64,000 nt of DNA from Talinum fruticosum (taxonomy: Eukaryota; Streptophyta; Magnoliopsida; Caryophyllales; Talinaceae): the NCBI GenBank assembly GCA_021018815.1, contig JAITYX010000025.1, positions 7,564,001-7,628,000 of the forward strand, given 5' to 3'. A program made the translations under genes and the position numbers. Shown here piece by piece: positions 34,757 to 46,500 of the stretch. Position 1 is the stretch's first letter; every line of letters starts with the position of its first letter. The notes under the pieces were generated by a model. That model had not been told where the DNA came from, did no database searches, and was given only the letters and a program-made list of their open reading frames with translations.

Positions 34757-35110
34757 AGAACTCAATGGCTCTATCAACTGCTGAAGCTGAGTACATTACA
34801 GCTAGAGCATGTTGTGCTCGGATTCTATGGATCAAGCAACACTTGAAAGACCTTGGACTTTCATTCAAATCAATTCCAATCAAGTGTGACAATCAAAGTG
34901 TAATCAGCATCACTAAGAATCCAGTTCAAGCACTCAAAGATAAAGCATATTAAGGTCACGTATCATTTTCTAAGAGACCATTCTGAGAAAGGTGATATTG
35001 AACTTGAATTCATTCCTATAAAACTTCAACTAGCCGATATCTTTACTAAGCCACTTAGTGAGGATCAGTTTTGCTTTATTAGGAATGAACTTGGCATGAT
35101 AAATGCATGA
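34757..35110 (+). pseudogene. Copia C1: RNase H C-terminal part
   Basis: It opens inside the domain at SMALSTAEAEYITARACCAR and continues WIKQHLKDLGLSFKSIPIKC and SVISITKNPVQ. After a frameshift it reads EFIPIKLQLADIFTKPLSED, then ELGMINA with its stop at 35110. The domain lacks everything before the last catalytic region. The left edge is the junction with the minus-strand gag of A. Confidence 0.88.
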
Positions 35111-35512
35111 TTATGGGTTTTTCTAAGTGAAATTATCTTGTATGATTATGTGTTACATGTTTCTTCTCTATGTCTTAATAACAATTAGTTCAGTTGACCC
35201 ACCGATACTGAGCTAGGAGTTATTATCTATTTGCGCTTTCGAGTCACTCGGAAACTTTACTTGAGTCGGACTCGGTTTTGAGAAAATTGGACTTCAAACT
35301 TCGAAATAATCTTTAGATTAGTGGAGAATTTCAGAAATTTCTTTTAAAATCTCTCTTTCTCTCTCTTTCTCTCTTGCATATCGATCAATGAACTAGCTGT
35401 TGGGAGACAGACACTCGGAATTCTAACCATCGGAGAGCGGAACGTACACACCGGTCCGAGGTGACCATTGGAGAGTTGGGTCGAACGGATACTCGAAGGA
35501 CATTTCTTTCGC

Positions 35513-35520
35513 TATAAATG
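35513..35520 (+). promoter_or_regulatory. Candidate internal TATA box for ORF2 of C1
   Basis: TATAAATG in GCTATAAATGGCATCTATTC, 182 bp before the ORF2 start at 35695. The C2 version reads TTATAAATAGCACCTATTC. Confidence 0.6.
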
Positions 35521-35618
35521 GCATCTATTCTCCTTCATTTTGCTACTTTACTCTTTGATAACCTACGCTCTCGCAATATCGGCTCTCAAGCAATCTTAGT
35601 TCTCTCAAGCGCTCTCAC

Positions 35619-35620
<2 letters not shown>

Positions 35621-35654
<34 letters not shown>
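35621..35654 (+). repeat. (CT)n microsatellite in the ORF2 leader of C1
   Basis: An uninterrupted CT run of 17 units. CT-rich leaders also precede ORF2 in C2 and D, so this is an expansion of a family feature. Confidence 0.95.
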
Positions 35655-35657
<3 letters not shown>

Positions 35658-35694
35658 TCGAGCTAATTCACCTTATTCTCAAAAGTTCTCAAAC

Positions 35695-35842
35695 ATGCCT
35701 AAACGAGGATCCGCTGCAAACTTTCTAGGTTCCGCCACCAAGAGACCTAGAACCAAAAGCCACGAGGGCCCTTTCTAACCCCTCGATAATCCTTATCACC
35801 CAACATCTTACGTTGGATGACAAATTCTTCCCAACCAAAAGC
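35695..35842 (+). pseudogene. Copia C1 ORF2, N-terminal fragment
   Basis: Reads MPKRGSAANFLGSATKRP and ends at a stop near 35776. A further frame carries on to about 35842, where sequence of the integrase-RT linker begins. Only the basic N-terminus is left. The abrupt change to upstream pol sequence marks a recombination or deletion joint. Confidence 0.75.
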
Positions 35843-37703
35843 TCAGCAGAAATGTTGATTGTGATGAAAATGAGCCTATCAGGAATCAAACCCAACCAGC
35901 TGAGAATGAAGTCACTCGAACGAAGTGACTCGGAATGAGACAACTCAAGAACCCGCTTAGAATGATGAAGGACAAACTGTTGAACAAGTTCACTCGCAAC
36001 GGATCTCCGAAGATCAACCAATACAGACCTACAAATCTGGTGAATCGGAGAACAGATAGAGCATTTAAGTATGCTTCTAGTCATCCACTAGAAAACATAT
36101 TATCCGATATCAATAGTGGGGTAAGAACTTGTTCCTCTCTTCAGAATCTTTGTGCATTCACTGCATTCATTTCATTAACCGAACCTAAAAATGCACTAGA
36201 GGCCCTAAATGAACCTGAATGGGTAGAGGCCATGCCAGAGAAACTCAATCAATTCAAAAGAAACCAAGTCTCGGACTCGACCAAACTACCTTCTGACCAC
36301 CCAATCATAGGAACCAAATGGGTTTTCAAGAACAAATTGGATGAAGGTGGATTGGTAGTCGAAACAAGGCTAGACTTGTGGCTCAAGGATACAATCAGGA
36401 AGAACGGATTGATTGTGGGGAAACCTTCGCACTGTTGCCGAATTGAAGCCATTAGAATCCTGTTGGCATTTGCATCTAGCATGAATATCAAGTTATATCA
36501 CATGGATGTTAAGTATGCTTTTCTTAATGTCTTTATCGAAGAGGAAGTCTATGTTGAGCAGCCCCTGGATTTGAAAACTCGGAATTTCCAAATCATGTTT
36601 TCAAACTTCAAAAAGCTCTTTATGGTCTTAAACAAGCTCCCGGAGCTTGGTATGAAAGACTGAGCAATTTCTTAGTTCAAAATGATTTTAGAAGAAGTCA
36701 GATTGACAAGACTCTCTTTATAAAAACCAATGGGAAAGACTTCCTTATCGCTCGGATATATGTTGATGACATAATTTTTGGAGCTACTAATGAAAATCAC
36801 GTGTCGAGATTTTTCCGAGTTAATGAGACTGGAATTTCAAATGAGTATGATGGGAGAACTCAATTTCTTCCTTGGTCTACAAATCAATCAAGACAAAGAT
36901 GGAATTTATGTCCATCAATCAAAGTACACTAAGGAGTTGCTGAAAAAGTATAAACTTCAAGATGCGAAGCATGCAGCGAACACCTATGAGCAGATAGCAT
37001 AAAACTGGACTCGGATGAAAAGGTAAAGCAATAGATCGAAGCTCTATTGAGGTATGATTGGATCTTTGCTATATCTTACTTCCAGTAGGCCAGATATAAT
37101 GTTTAGTGTTTGTTTATGTGCAAGATTCCAAGCTAATCCAAAAGAATCACATCTCACTGCGGTGAAGAGAATATTCGAGATATCTTGTAGGGACTCGAGA
37201 ATTTAGGTCTATGATACTCCGGAGACTTAGAACCGACTCTCACTGGATACTCGGATGCTGATTACGCTGGATACAAAGTTGATAGAAAGAGCACCTCAAG
37301 AGCTTGCCAATTTCTGGGTTAATCCTTAATATCTTGGCACTCAAAGAAGCAAAACTCGGTAGCTCTATCAACTGCCGAGGCTGAGTATATTGCAGGTGGA
37401 GCATGTTGTGCTCAGATTTTGTGGATAAAGCAACACTTGAGAGATCTTGGACTTTCTTTCAAATCCGTTCCAATCAAGTGTGATAATCAAAGTGCAATCA
37501 GCATCACCAAAAATCCAGTTCAGCACTCAAAGACGAAACACATTGAGGTCAGGTATCATTTCTTAAGAGACCGATCCGAGAAAGGTGATATTGAACTCGA
37601 ATTCATTCCTACCAATCTTCAATTAGCTGATATCTTTATTAAACCACTTAGTGAGGATCAGTTTTGCTTCATTAGTAATGAGCTTGGTATGTTAAATGCA
37701 TAA
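35843..37703 (+). pseudogene. Copia C2 pol: reverse transcriptase and RNase H
   Basis: After the linker, the RT reads GTKWVFKNKLDEGGLVVETR, MNIKLYHMDVKYAFLN, and the catalytic IYVDDIIFGATNE (about 36752-36792), then QMSMMGELNFFLGLQI. RNase H follows with VDRKSTSRACQF and CAQILWIKQHLRDLG-type sequence. The end reads LADIFIKPLSED and ELGMLNA with its stop at 37703. Four or more frame changes occur. Relative to D it lacks gag and the protease-integrase part. Confidence 0.9.
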
Positions 37704-38363
37704 TTATGTATTTTCTATGTGAAAATCTCATTACATTATTATATGATATGTGCTTACGATTCTTTAATAACCATTAGTTCGATTGATCCAGTGATACTGA
37801 GCTGATAGTTGTTATCTATTTCCAGTTTCGAGTCACTCGAAACTTAGCTGAGTCAGACTTAAACTTTGAGAAAAATGGAAATCAAACTTCGAAATCATCT
37901 CTAGACAAGTGGAGAAGTTCGGAATTTATTTTCAAAATATTTAGTTTTCTCTCTCTCTCTCGCGCCCTGATCGGACAACTAGCCGTTGGAAGATAAATCG
38001 CTGGAATTCTAACCATTGAGAAAGAGAACAGTCACACCTGGTCTCAAGTTACCGCTAAAAGAGCTGAGTCGAACGGATACTGAAGGACGGATATTCTCTT
38101 ATAAATAGCACCTATTCTCCTTCATTTCTTTACTTTACTCTTCGCATACTCTTTCTCTCAAAATCTAATCCTCGTGAACAAGCGCTCCGTGATTAAAGAG
38201 ACACCTAAGGATCCCAAGCTTCATGAAGAACATCTCAAGTAAGCTCTGTTGCTCACAAACTCTTTCTTCTTCTACTCCTTTATTTTTCTCTTTCACTTTC
38301 TTCGAGCTCCTCTCTTCTCCTCTCTCTCTCTACCTTATCTACTCTCTCTTTTCTCCATCGAAA
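37704..38363 (+). other. Copia C2 pol-ORF2 spacer
   Basis: It matches the C1, D and B spacers and shares the TAGCCGTTGGA motif near 37981. The TATAAATA box lies at 38100-38107. A CT-rich leader precedes the ORF2 start. No other gene. Confidence 0.65.
38100..38107 (+). promoter_or_regulatory. Candidate internal TATA box for ORF2 of C2
   Basis: TATAAATA followed by GCACCTATTCTCC, 264 bp before the ORF2 start at 38364. Confidence 0.65.
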
Positions 38364-39869
38364 ATGCCGAAAAGAGGTTCTTACCCTGATTTTCTTGGCT
38401 CGCCACCAAGAAACCCCGAACAAAAAGCCGGAAAGCCCCTCAAATTCAAAACCTCTTGTCACCCAACGACCTTATGCTGGATGATAAATTCTTCGCAACC
38501 ACAAAATTTTCATGGGTCCCTCACATACAATCGACCAGTGGTCTACAACTTTCTTCGTTTCAGCGAGTTCATCTATCCTGAACTCGTCTCCGAGTTTTAC
38601 ACTCATCTTTCCAGACTCCGAGGGTATTCTAACCTCTAGAGTTTAGAACATCACCTGTTCGAATCAATACTTCCCTCCTCCATCATCTGTTCAAAGTATC
38701 TTCACTCTTCTTGAATAGCAATCCAATACCTTTCAATGAGGTCGCCGACGACTTCTTTGAAAAGTACGCCATAAGGTTCCCCGGGTCACGCAAAACTTTT
38801 ACGTGACCCAATTAAAGTCGAAGCTCGTCTTCGTGTTTCCTGCTGATGAGAACCTTCTTCTCACAACATTCCAGCAAGGAGAACCCAACTCCAAGCATCT
38901 TAAAGCTCTTTTTGATATTCTAGAGGGCTACGAAGTAGACCTCTTTCCCGCTATCATCGAGCACATGGCGGATGTGTCGGCTCAAACTCATAACAAGAAG
39001 AACACCCCTCTTCCCTTCGGTGCTCTTCTCACTCTTATTTTCAAACAGTTCAAAGTTCCTCTTCCCTCAAATCCGAACGCCGTTTCGAGGCTACCATTGT
39101 AGTTGGAAAAAGGAACTCCTCGGGTATGGATACCAGAAACCAAACCCGGTGTCCGGATCCACAACTCGGAGCCGAGGCCACCCTCCCCGCCTCGGACTCG
39201 GACCGAAACGCCTCTGTCTCTTCCTGCTCCACCCGGTGGCGCCTCCACCTCAGGTGCTTCCAAAACTCTTTCTTCCATTTTGTCCACCGCTTTCATAGAC
39301 AAAATCTCTTCCGTGTCCTTAGAACTCAAGGACCTTCTCCGGTCATTCAAGACTATCTTCCAGTCTATGACCATCAACCAAAACCGCCCAATCTCAAATT
39401 AGAGAGCAGCAGGACGTGCTCCTTGAGATGAAGGCTGCAGTAAAGGAGCAAAGGGAGCTTCTCGAGCTCCTTCAGGAGAGAAGATCCAAGGCAGCTTAGG
39501 ATCCAGGTAACTCGGACACCTCCGAGGAATCATCGAGGCTCGCCAAGTCCTCCTCGGACGAGAGGAGAAGAAGAAAAAGAAGGAGAAGAAGTAGAGGAGC
39601 TCGCGGCTGAGGCAGCTCCTTCTCATCAAGGCGAGCTCGAAGAACAAGGAGAGCAAGAAGGACAAGGAGCAAGCAATCGAGGGTCCGGGTGCTCCTGAAG
39701 TGCAACCGAAGTGATAAGCTCGGACAGCCAGTCTAAGTGGGTCGGAAGAACCTGCCGACCAAGGACAGTCGACGAGCGAGGTCGGCCTGAGCACACCCCT
39801 TCGGTCGTTGAGTTCCAAGAGTATTTCATGTTTTTCTCTTTTGTCCGGACATCAAATATGTACTTCTCG
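38364..39869 (+). pseudogene. Copia C2 ORF2 (accessory protein after pol)
   Basis: The start reads MPKRGSYPDFLGSPPR. After frameshifts, FLRFSEFIYPELVSEFYTHL follows (about 38545-38605). A long open stretch at 38803-39102 reads QLKSKLVFVFPADENLLLTT and LFDILEGYEVDLFPAIIEHM, then GALLTLIFKQFKVPLPS. A coiled coil follows (VLLEMKAAVKEQRELLELLQ, about 39418), then a Glu/Arg/Ser-rich region, and the end near FVRTSN (about 39850). The middle part is the best preserved of all copies and resembles the putative plant transposon protein family. No membrane segment is seen. The end coordinate is approximate. Confidence 0.75.
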
Positions 39870-40151
39870 TTGTATTCTTCCCATTTTTTTGTTTTTGCTG
39901 AAAGGCAAGGGGGAGAATAGATAAGAAAAATTTGTTGTCTTGTTTAGGGGAGTCTCTCTCACCCTCTGTAAATATTTTTCTTTGACGTTAATGAAGTAAA
40001 TACATTTCATTAATAATTGCTCGTCTATTTGGATCTATTTCTTTTCTTGCTCCGATAGTTATGAAATCTTAAGTTATTTTCTCGAGCAAGTTTGCAAAAT
40101 CAGATTTATATCACTAATAAAGCTTTTGTCTAAGTATGGAATGTCTTTCAT
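39870..40151 (+). other. Copia C2 stretch between ORF2 and purine tract
   Basis: Contains GAAAGGCAAGGGGGAGA (39899) and TTGTCTTGTTTAGGGGAG (about 39937), both also present in B and D. No gene. Confidence 0.6.
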
Positions 40152-40164
40152 AAAAAGGGGAGAT
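40152..40164 (+). other. Polypurine tract of C2
   Basis: AAAAAGGGGAGAT directly before TGAAGACTCGGAC. Confidence 0.9.
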
Positions 40165-41766
40165 TGAAGACTCGGACTTTATACTTACATTTTTCCGAGT
40201 TCCATCGAGGAATCGGGTATAAGACTTCATCTCCTATAGGGTTTTGATTTCAAGTCATTCCATGTGCCTTAAAAGCTTTTCTTAGTGATATAACATTTTC
40301 TCCGAGTGTTATAGAATCTATTATATATGTTTACGCTTGACTCGACTCGACTCGTAAAGCATACTTCTACGTGCCACTTCACACTCGGTTCCGAGTCACT
40401 CAACACTCGGATATATCGCATGTTCAAACACTTTCTTTCACGCGCATAAACTCAGTGTCGACTTCGTGTTCCAAGAATTACCATGTTAATTCATTCTTCT
40501 AAGTCAGCATATTTTGTTTGAACTTTGTTTAGTATAGATCAAGTTTGTTTACTCGATATTCTTTATCGACTTGATTCTATTTTATACTAACTTAGATGGA
40601 ATTTGAGTCTCATGGATATTAGACTCGGAAAATTCCATTCCTTTTCTAACTCAAATAATTAGTCACTTAATAATCTTAATTATGTTATTATCTCGTGTCT
40701 AATCTTGGACCAAAGTATTTTATACTTTAAGAACCAAATTGATTTACTTTTGTAGGTTATTCAAACGAGGCTATCCTATTTTTGAATTGCAAAAGTAACC
40801 GGCTTCAAAACGTCAAATCACCAGCAGAAAAGGCTTTTTCACCTCCGACCTAGCCCCAGCACTCGTGTCGAGTTGTCCGTTTCCAAAACTGGAAAACCAC
40901 AACACTAAGCTCTACGGTGGTTTCCACCTTACTTTCAAAGACACCACCAGTGGTTTTGGGACTTCCAAAGGAGTCAAGAGCTATTGCCCAACGTTCATAT
41001 CTCAACATATATTTTCCGAGTGACTCGGAAAATTCATTACAACGGTCACAAGGGACTTCTAGTCGGAAGATGAACACAACGGCTAAGCTGCTTGGTCATC
41101 TATAAATAGAAGCCAACTTCCAAGACTTAAAGATTGCTTGAACCAACTGTTAATACACATACTTGAGCAAAAGTCATTATATTCATTCCCAATCTTCTAA
41201 TTACAACTCCAATCCTATATTTATTATTTCTATGAGTTGTAAGGTCTTGTACTTAGTTACAAACACTCTCTTTCTTACTCTCTAAGTAAGGTCCCTTGAT
41301 TGAGCTGTAAGGGTTAACTCAGCTTAGTTGTCCCTAACTATAAGGGTGATCTCGGTTAGCAAACACTAGATCGGATAAGGTAATTTCGAGTCTAGGAAAA
41401 ACTTGTAAGGAGTTGTCTAAGGGAGCAACTCGGGCTGAGTCAATCTACTGAATTTTGTGGACTCAAAATAGTGGATTTTATTTCGTGCTTGGATTAGCAT
41501 GATCCGTGGTTTTCTCGCCCTAGGAGGGTTTACACGTACTTTCCGAGTTACTATTTTTCCGAGTGCATTTTAGACTCGGATCTGTTTCAAAGTTCCGCTT
41601 AATCTGTTTCTTCACTCTTCACCGAATTGTGAGTTAGTACTTTTCTGAGCTCATCCTTGACTCTCGCTCACCTCGGATTCATATCTATTTTAAATTCAAG
41701 CAAATTTCTTCATCACCCTATTCACCCCCTCTAGGGTGACTTAGCCTCTCCCAGAGCAAACCTTCA
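40165..41766 (+). repeat. 3' LTR of copia C2 (1.6 kb)
   Basis: Starts TGAAGACTCGGAC and ends GAGCAAACCTTCA. The TATA box is at 41101-41108 (TATAAATA). The end of the LTR holds CCCTATTCACCCCCTCTAGG, shared by all family LTRs. It is followed at once by another LTR piece. Confidence 0.93.
41101..41108 (+). promoter_or_regulatory. LTR TATA box, C2
   Basis: TATAAATA in GGTCATCTATAAATAGAAGC. Confidence 0.7.
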
Positions 41767-42385
41767 TGAAGAATTCAGTCCAGAAACAAGCCTTAACGGT
41801 CACGCTTACTTGGGTGTTGATAAATAGAAATCACTTTGTAAGACTTGAAGGTTGTCGAAATTATTATTGAACCTATTATTGGATTCATTCTTACTCAATC
41901 TTCTACTTACAACTCTAATTCTGTATTTAATATTCTTTGAGCTGTAAAGAAAGTCTTGTAATCAATTACATACTTCTCTTACTTTCTTAGTAAGTCCCTT
42001 GATCGAGCTGTAAGGGTTAACTCGAGTCGGTTAACCCCGATTGTAAAGGTTACCTCGGTCAGGAAGTACTATATCGAGATAAGGGAACCGCTTAGTGTAG
42101 AAAAACATTGTAAGGAATTGTTTAAGGGAGTAATTCTGGTTGAGTCAATCCTTTGTATTTTGTGGATTCAAAATAGTGGATTTGACTTGGTGCTTGGATT
42201 AGCACTCGTCCGTGGTTTTCTGCCCCTGGAGGGTTTTCACGTGTATCCGTATTATTACTTTTTTAGTCCATTCTAGACTCGGAATATGCTTTTAGTTTGT
42301 ATTGGTGCAAAAATTGTTTAATTTTCTTCATCACCCTATTCATCCCCCTCTAGGGTGACTTAGACTCTCCAAGAGCAAACCTTTA
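41767..42385 (+). repeat. 5' LTR of copia D, shortened
   Basis: Begins TGAAGAATTCAG right at the end of the C2 LTR and contains only the 3' part of a family LTR (from the ACGGTCAC region onward). The TATA site has become GATAAATA (41818). Ends GCAAACCTTTA, then the primer site. About 1 kb of LTR is missing. Confidence 0.85.
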
Positions 42386-42402
42386 GTTGGTATCGAGTCT
42401 AG
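42386..42402 (+). other. Primer binding site of copia D
   Basis: GTTGGTATCGAGTCTAG after the LTR end. It has the same missing A relative to the usual TGGTATCAGAGC as B. Confidence 0.85.
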
Positions 42403-42445
42403 CCTTTCCGAAAGGATTTAGCCATCCGAAGGTGTAAAGATCAAA

Positions 42446-43560
42446 TGGCTCGGAACAATAGAGAGTTCGATGAAGGAAGATCATCCACCGGACCACCGGA
42501 CCACCAAAGTTCAAAGGGTCAAACTTTGCACATTGGAAGAAGATGATGAAGTGTTTTCTTATGGACAACGATGAAGATGTTTGTACATCATCCAAGCAGA
42601 AAACTACATTCCAATGAAGATAGAGAATGAAACCACTGTGCCTAAAACCAAATCCGAGTTCACCACTGGAGAGACTCATAAGTTCATAAAGAACTTCAAA
42701 GCTATGAACACACCGATATGTACTATTACCACGGAATAATACAACAGAGTCTCGACCTATGACACAGCCTAAAGAGGTGTGGGACACTCTTGGCAACACC
42801 TATGAAGGAACAAGCCGAGTGAAGCAAGCGAAGATAAGTCAATATCTTCACAAGTATGAGCTGTTCAAGATGGAGCCAAAAGAAAACATCACTCATATGT
42901 ATTTTGGGTTCACAAAGATTACTAATAATCTCAAATCTTTAGGTAGAAAGATCTCTCACGAAGAAATATCTATAAAGATTTTGAGAAGTCTCGTCGAAGA
43001 AGAGATAGGGTCCCAAGGTGACAGTCATTGAAGAAGCTCGGAACCTCTCTCAACTTAGACCAGACGAGCTTATTAGGAAATTACTTACCCACGAGATTCA
43101 TCCGGAAGTAGAAGATGGCAAGGTCGGCACCAAAAGAAAAATAGCGCTAAAGGATCGGAAAGCAAACGTGAAAGTCCGAGCTCCTCGGAATCAGAAGAGG
43201 ATCCTATGGCACTCATAGCCCACGGCTTCGAAGAATGATAAAATACAAGAAGTGGGAAAAGAGGCCAAAGGATGCGTTCTACAAAAAATATAAGAAGGAC
43301 AGAAAAGGTAAATATTCATCCCCTTCAAAGTTATCCTTATCTAAGAACTCTAGTTACTTTGAATGTGGCAGCAAGGAGCACATAGTCAAAGATTGTCCCA
43401 AAAGAATGAAGGACAGAAAGAAGAATGCTATGATGGCTACCTAGAGTGATGACGACTCATCCGAAGAAGATGATTCCGATGACTCAAAGTGTCTTATGGC
43501 ACTTACGGATTCGAAGTTGAATCCGAGTCATACAATGAGAGCTTAGATATTGAGGAGGTA
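42446..43560 (+). pseudogene. Copia D gag
   Basis: The start at 42446 reads MARNNREFDEGRSSTG. After frameshifts it continues HTYEGTSRVKQAK-like sequence, QYLHKYELFKMEPKENITHM and the zinc knuckle region, which reads YFECGSKEHIVKDC (about 43351-43395). The first cysteine of the CX2CX4HX4C knuckle is a tyrosine here, unlike A and B. An Asp/Ser-rich tail follows. Confidence 0.85.
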
Positions 43561-46500
43561 ATTAACTATTTTCTCTAATTCTCCAAAGTTGACTTGGCTA
43601 TGTATATTTATACTTTGGAAGAAAAGTTCAATTCGACTCTTCACTGTTCAAAGAAAACTTGACTCTCTTACTACTAAGAATAATGTTTTGAAAAATGAGT
43701 TAGAAAACATGAGACAAAATCTGAAAGTACTTAAGACCAATACTCAAGAAAATGAGATTGAGTATGAGTCACTCGTAACGGAGAATGAACAATCGAAGAG
43801 GAAGCTCAATGAGTCTCAAGAGCTTGTTTTAAAACTCACTCAAGGTCAGAAAAACCTTGATCTTTTACTCGATTCTCGGTGTATCTCATTTAGGAAAGAA
43901 GGACTTGGCTATAATGAAGAAGAGGAAAGTAATTCCTATTCAAATCTTTTCAAAACCGATTCCGAACCGAGCCCGGACCAATTTACAAGAAAAAGCCTTC
44001 TCCACCTGTTTACAAAAGAAAAGATTTTCAAAAGAAGGAGACATAGAATCGGTTTTCTAGAAGGACGACTTAGAATCAAACCAGACCCAAAATTATTCAA
44101 ATCTTGGTTCCCAAGAGTGCTCTTCCTCGAAAAGGACCACAGTAAGGGGAGTTACTGGGTTCATAAGAGGAAGTGATAAGGGTAAGTTTTTTCTGTCTTG
44201 TAGGTGACTCGGAAGAAGAAGAAAGGTCACTTGTACTTAGACAGCGGTTGCTCACACCATATATCAGGAGATTCAAGACTCTTCTCTCGAATTGGAATAT
44301 CTAAAAGGAGGAAATGTTACATTTGGAGATGATAGCAAAGGCATGATAGTAGGGATTGGAAAGGTTGGTGAAGGAAACAACTTAGTTAGTTCGATCTATC
44401 TTGTCAAAGGGTTGAAATACAATCTCCTTAGCATCTCTCAACTATGTGACCAAGGACAAGAGGTAACGTTCACTCGGACCAACTGCTACATTTCTTATGC
44501 AATCACCAAAGAGAATAAGCTCTCGGGTCCGAGGTTAGGTAACACATACACTATTCCTCTATCGGGTTCAAGTCAGAATTTATCCTGTTTGAAAGCATCC
44601 GTGAATGATGACTCATGGACTTGGCATCATAGATTAGGTCATATCAGCATGCATACTATCAAGAAACTTACATCTCATAGATTGGTTAAGGGATTACCTA
44701 ACTATGCATTTAAGAAAGAAAATTTGTTAGGCATGCACAAAAGGCAAGAAAGTCAGGTCTTTTTCAAGCCACTCAAAACCGTATCTACATCAAAAGTGCT
44801 TGAATTAGTTCATATGGATTTGTGTGGTGAAATTCCTATGAAAAGCCTTGGAGGTAAATCTTATGTACTTGTCATTGTTGATGATTTCTCACGATTTACC
44901 CGGGTATGTTTTCTTAAGAACAAGAATGAAGCCTTCAAAGAGTTCACTAAGCTCCGTAGGAAAATTCAGTTGGAGTCTCATACTCGGATCGGGAGGATTC
45001 GAACAGGACCATGGAAGGGAGTTCGACCACTCGGAATTTTCAGATTTACGTGATAAGAATGACATCTCTCACAACTTCTCTCGCACCAAGAACTTCTCAA
45101 TAGAATGGAGTAGTAGAGAGAAAGAATAGAACTCTTGAAGAAATAGGTAGGACTATGATGATTAAAAATGATCTACCTTACTATTTCTAGGCTAAGGCGA
45201 TCAACACATCAAATTACACACTCAATAGATGCCTCATCGGACCCATCTTGAAGAAAACTCCCTACGAGCTATATAAGGGAAAGAAACCCAACATCTCCTA
45301 CTTCAAACCATTTGGATGTAAGTGCTTTGTTCACAACAATTACCTTTTTCGCTCCGACTAAGTTTGATGCTAGGTCGGATGAAGGTATGTTTCTAGGTTA
45401 TTCATCTCACAAAGCAAAGCTTATCATGTGTTTAACAAGAAAACTAACAAAGTGGAAGAGAGTATCCACGTTGTCTTTGATGAGACTGATCTTGGCAAGA
45501 TAAGTGTGTCCACATACTCGGATCTTAGCCTTAACAGAGATGAAGATGACCTTACCGAAGCCGAGCTCGTAAAGATTCAAAACGAATTACTGAAGTAACT
45601 CATAATGGAGTAACTCATAATGTTATAACTCAGATCGAACAGATTCAAGAGCTAGCTCGGAATCGTTGAAGAACAAGTCAATGTAGAGACTCGATAAGAT
45701 CAACCAACCGAAAATCGGACTGTTCAACCAACAAACTTGGTAAATCAAAGGACATGTAAAGCTTTCAAATATGCATCCAGTCATCCACCTGAAAACATAC
45801 TTTCGGACATCAATAGTGGGGAAAGAACTCGATCTTCTTTGCTTAATCTGTATGCATTTTCTTCATTCATATCATTAACTCGAACCCAAAAATGCACTAA
45901 AAGCCCTAAATGAACCTGAATTGGTAGAGGCCATGCAAGAAGAGCTCAATCAATTTAAAAGAAACCAAGTCTAGACTCCGACCAAACGACCCTCTAACCA
46001 CCCAGTCATAAGAACCAAGTGGGTTTTTAAGAACAAATTGGATGAGGAAGGGTTGGTAGTCGAAATAAGGCTAAACTTATTACTCAAGTTACAATCAAGA
46101 CGAAGGAATTGATTATGAGGAAACCTTTGCACTGTTGCTAGGATTGAGGCAATCGGAATCCTGGTAGCATTTCGAAATCGTGTTTTCAAATTGCAAAAGC
46201 CGTATATGGTTTTAAACAAGCTCCCGGAGCATGGTATGAAAGAATGAGCAGTTTCTTGGTCGAAAATGATTTCAAAAGAGGTCAGATTGACAAAAATCTT
46301 TTCATAAAAACCAAGGGGAAAGATTTTCTTATCACTTAGATTTATGTTGATGATATCATTTTTGGAGCTACTAATGACACTCTATGTCAAGAATTCTCTA
46401 AGTTGATGAGACAAGAGTTCCAAATGAGCATGATGGGAGAACTCAACCTTTTTCTTGGTCTACAAATCAAACAAGATAAAGATGGCATCTATGTCCATCA

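Larger units (their letters stand above)
35111..35694 (+). other. Copia C1 pol-ORF2 spacer with TATA box and CT repeat
   Basis: It matches the spacers of C2, D and B. A TATAAATG box lies at 35513-35520, followed by CATCTATTCTCC and a CT microsatellite at 35621-35654. No other gene is present. Confidence 0.7.
35843..41766 (+). mobile_element. Copia element C2, 3' half with its 3' LTR
   Basis: It begins in the linker before RT and runs through RT, RNase H, ORF2, the purine tract and a complete LTR (40165-41766). Gag, protease and integrase are absent. It is in the same orientation as C1 and D. The left edge is a joint, not an LTR end. Confidence 0.85.

Noticed and set aside
38988..39829. Minus-strand frames over ORF2 of C2
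   Set aside because: ORF2 on the + strand is collinear with other copies; these minus frames are not conserved in them.
38364..39869. Envelope protein interpretation of copia ORF2
   Set aside because: No signal peptide, no clear membrane segment and no cleavage site; the protein is charged with a coiled coil.
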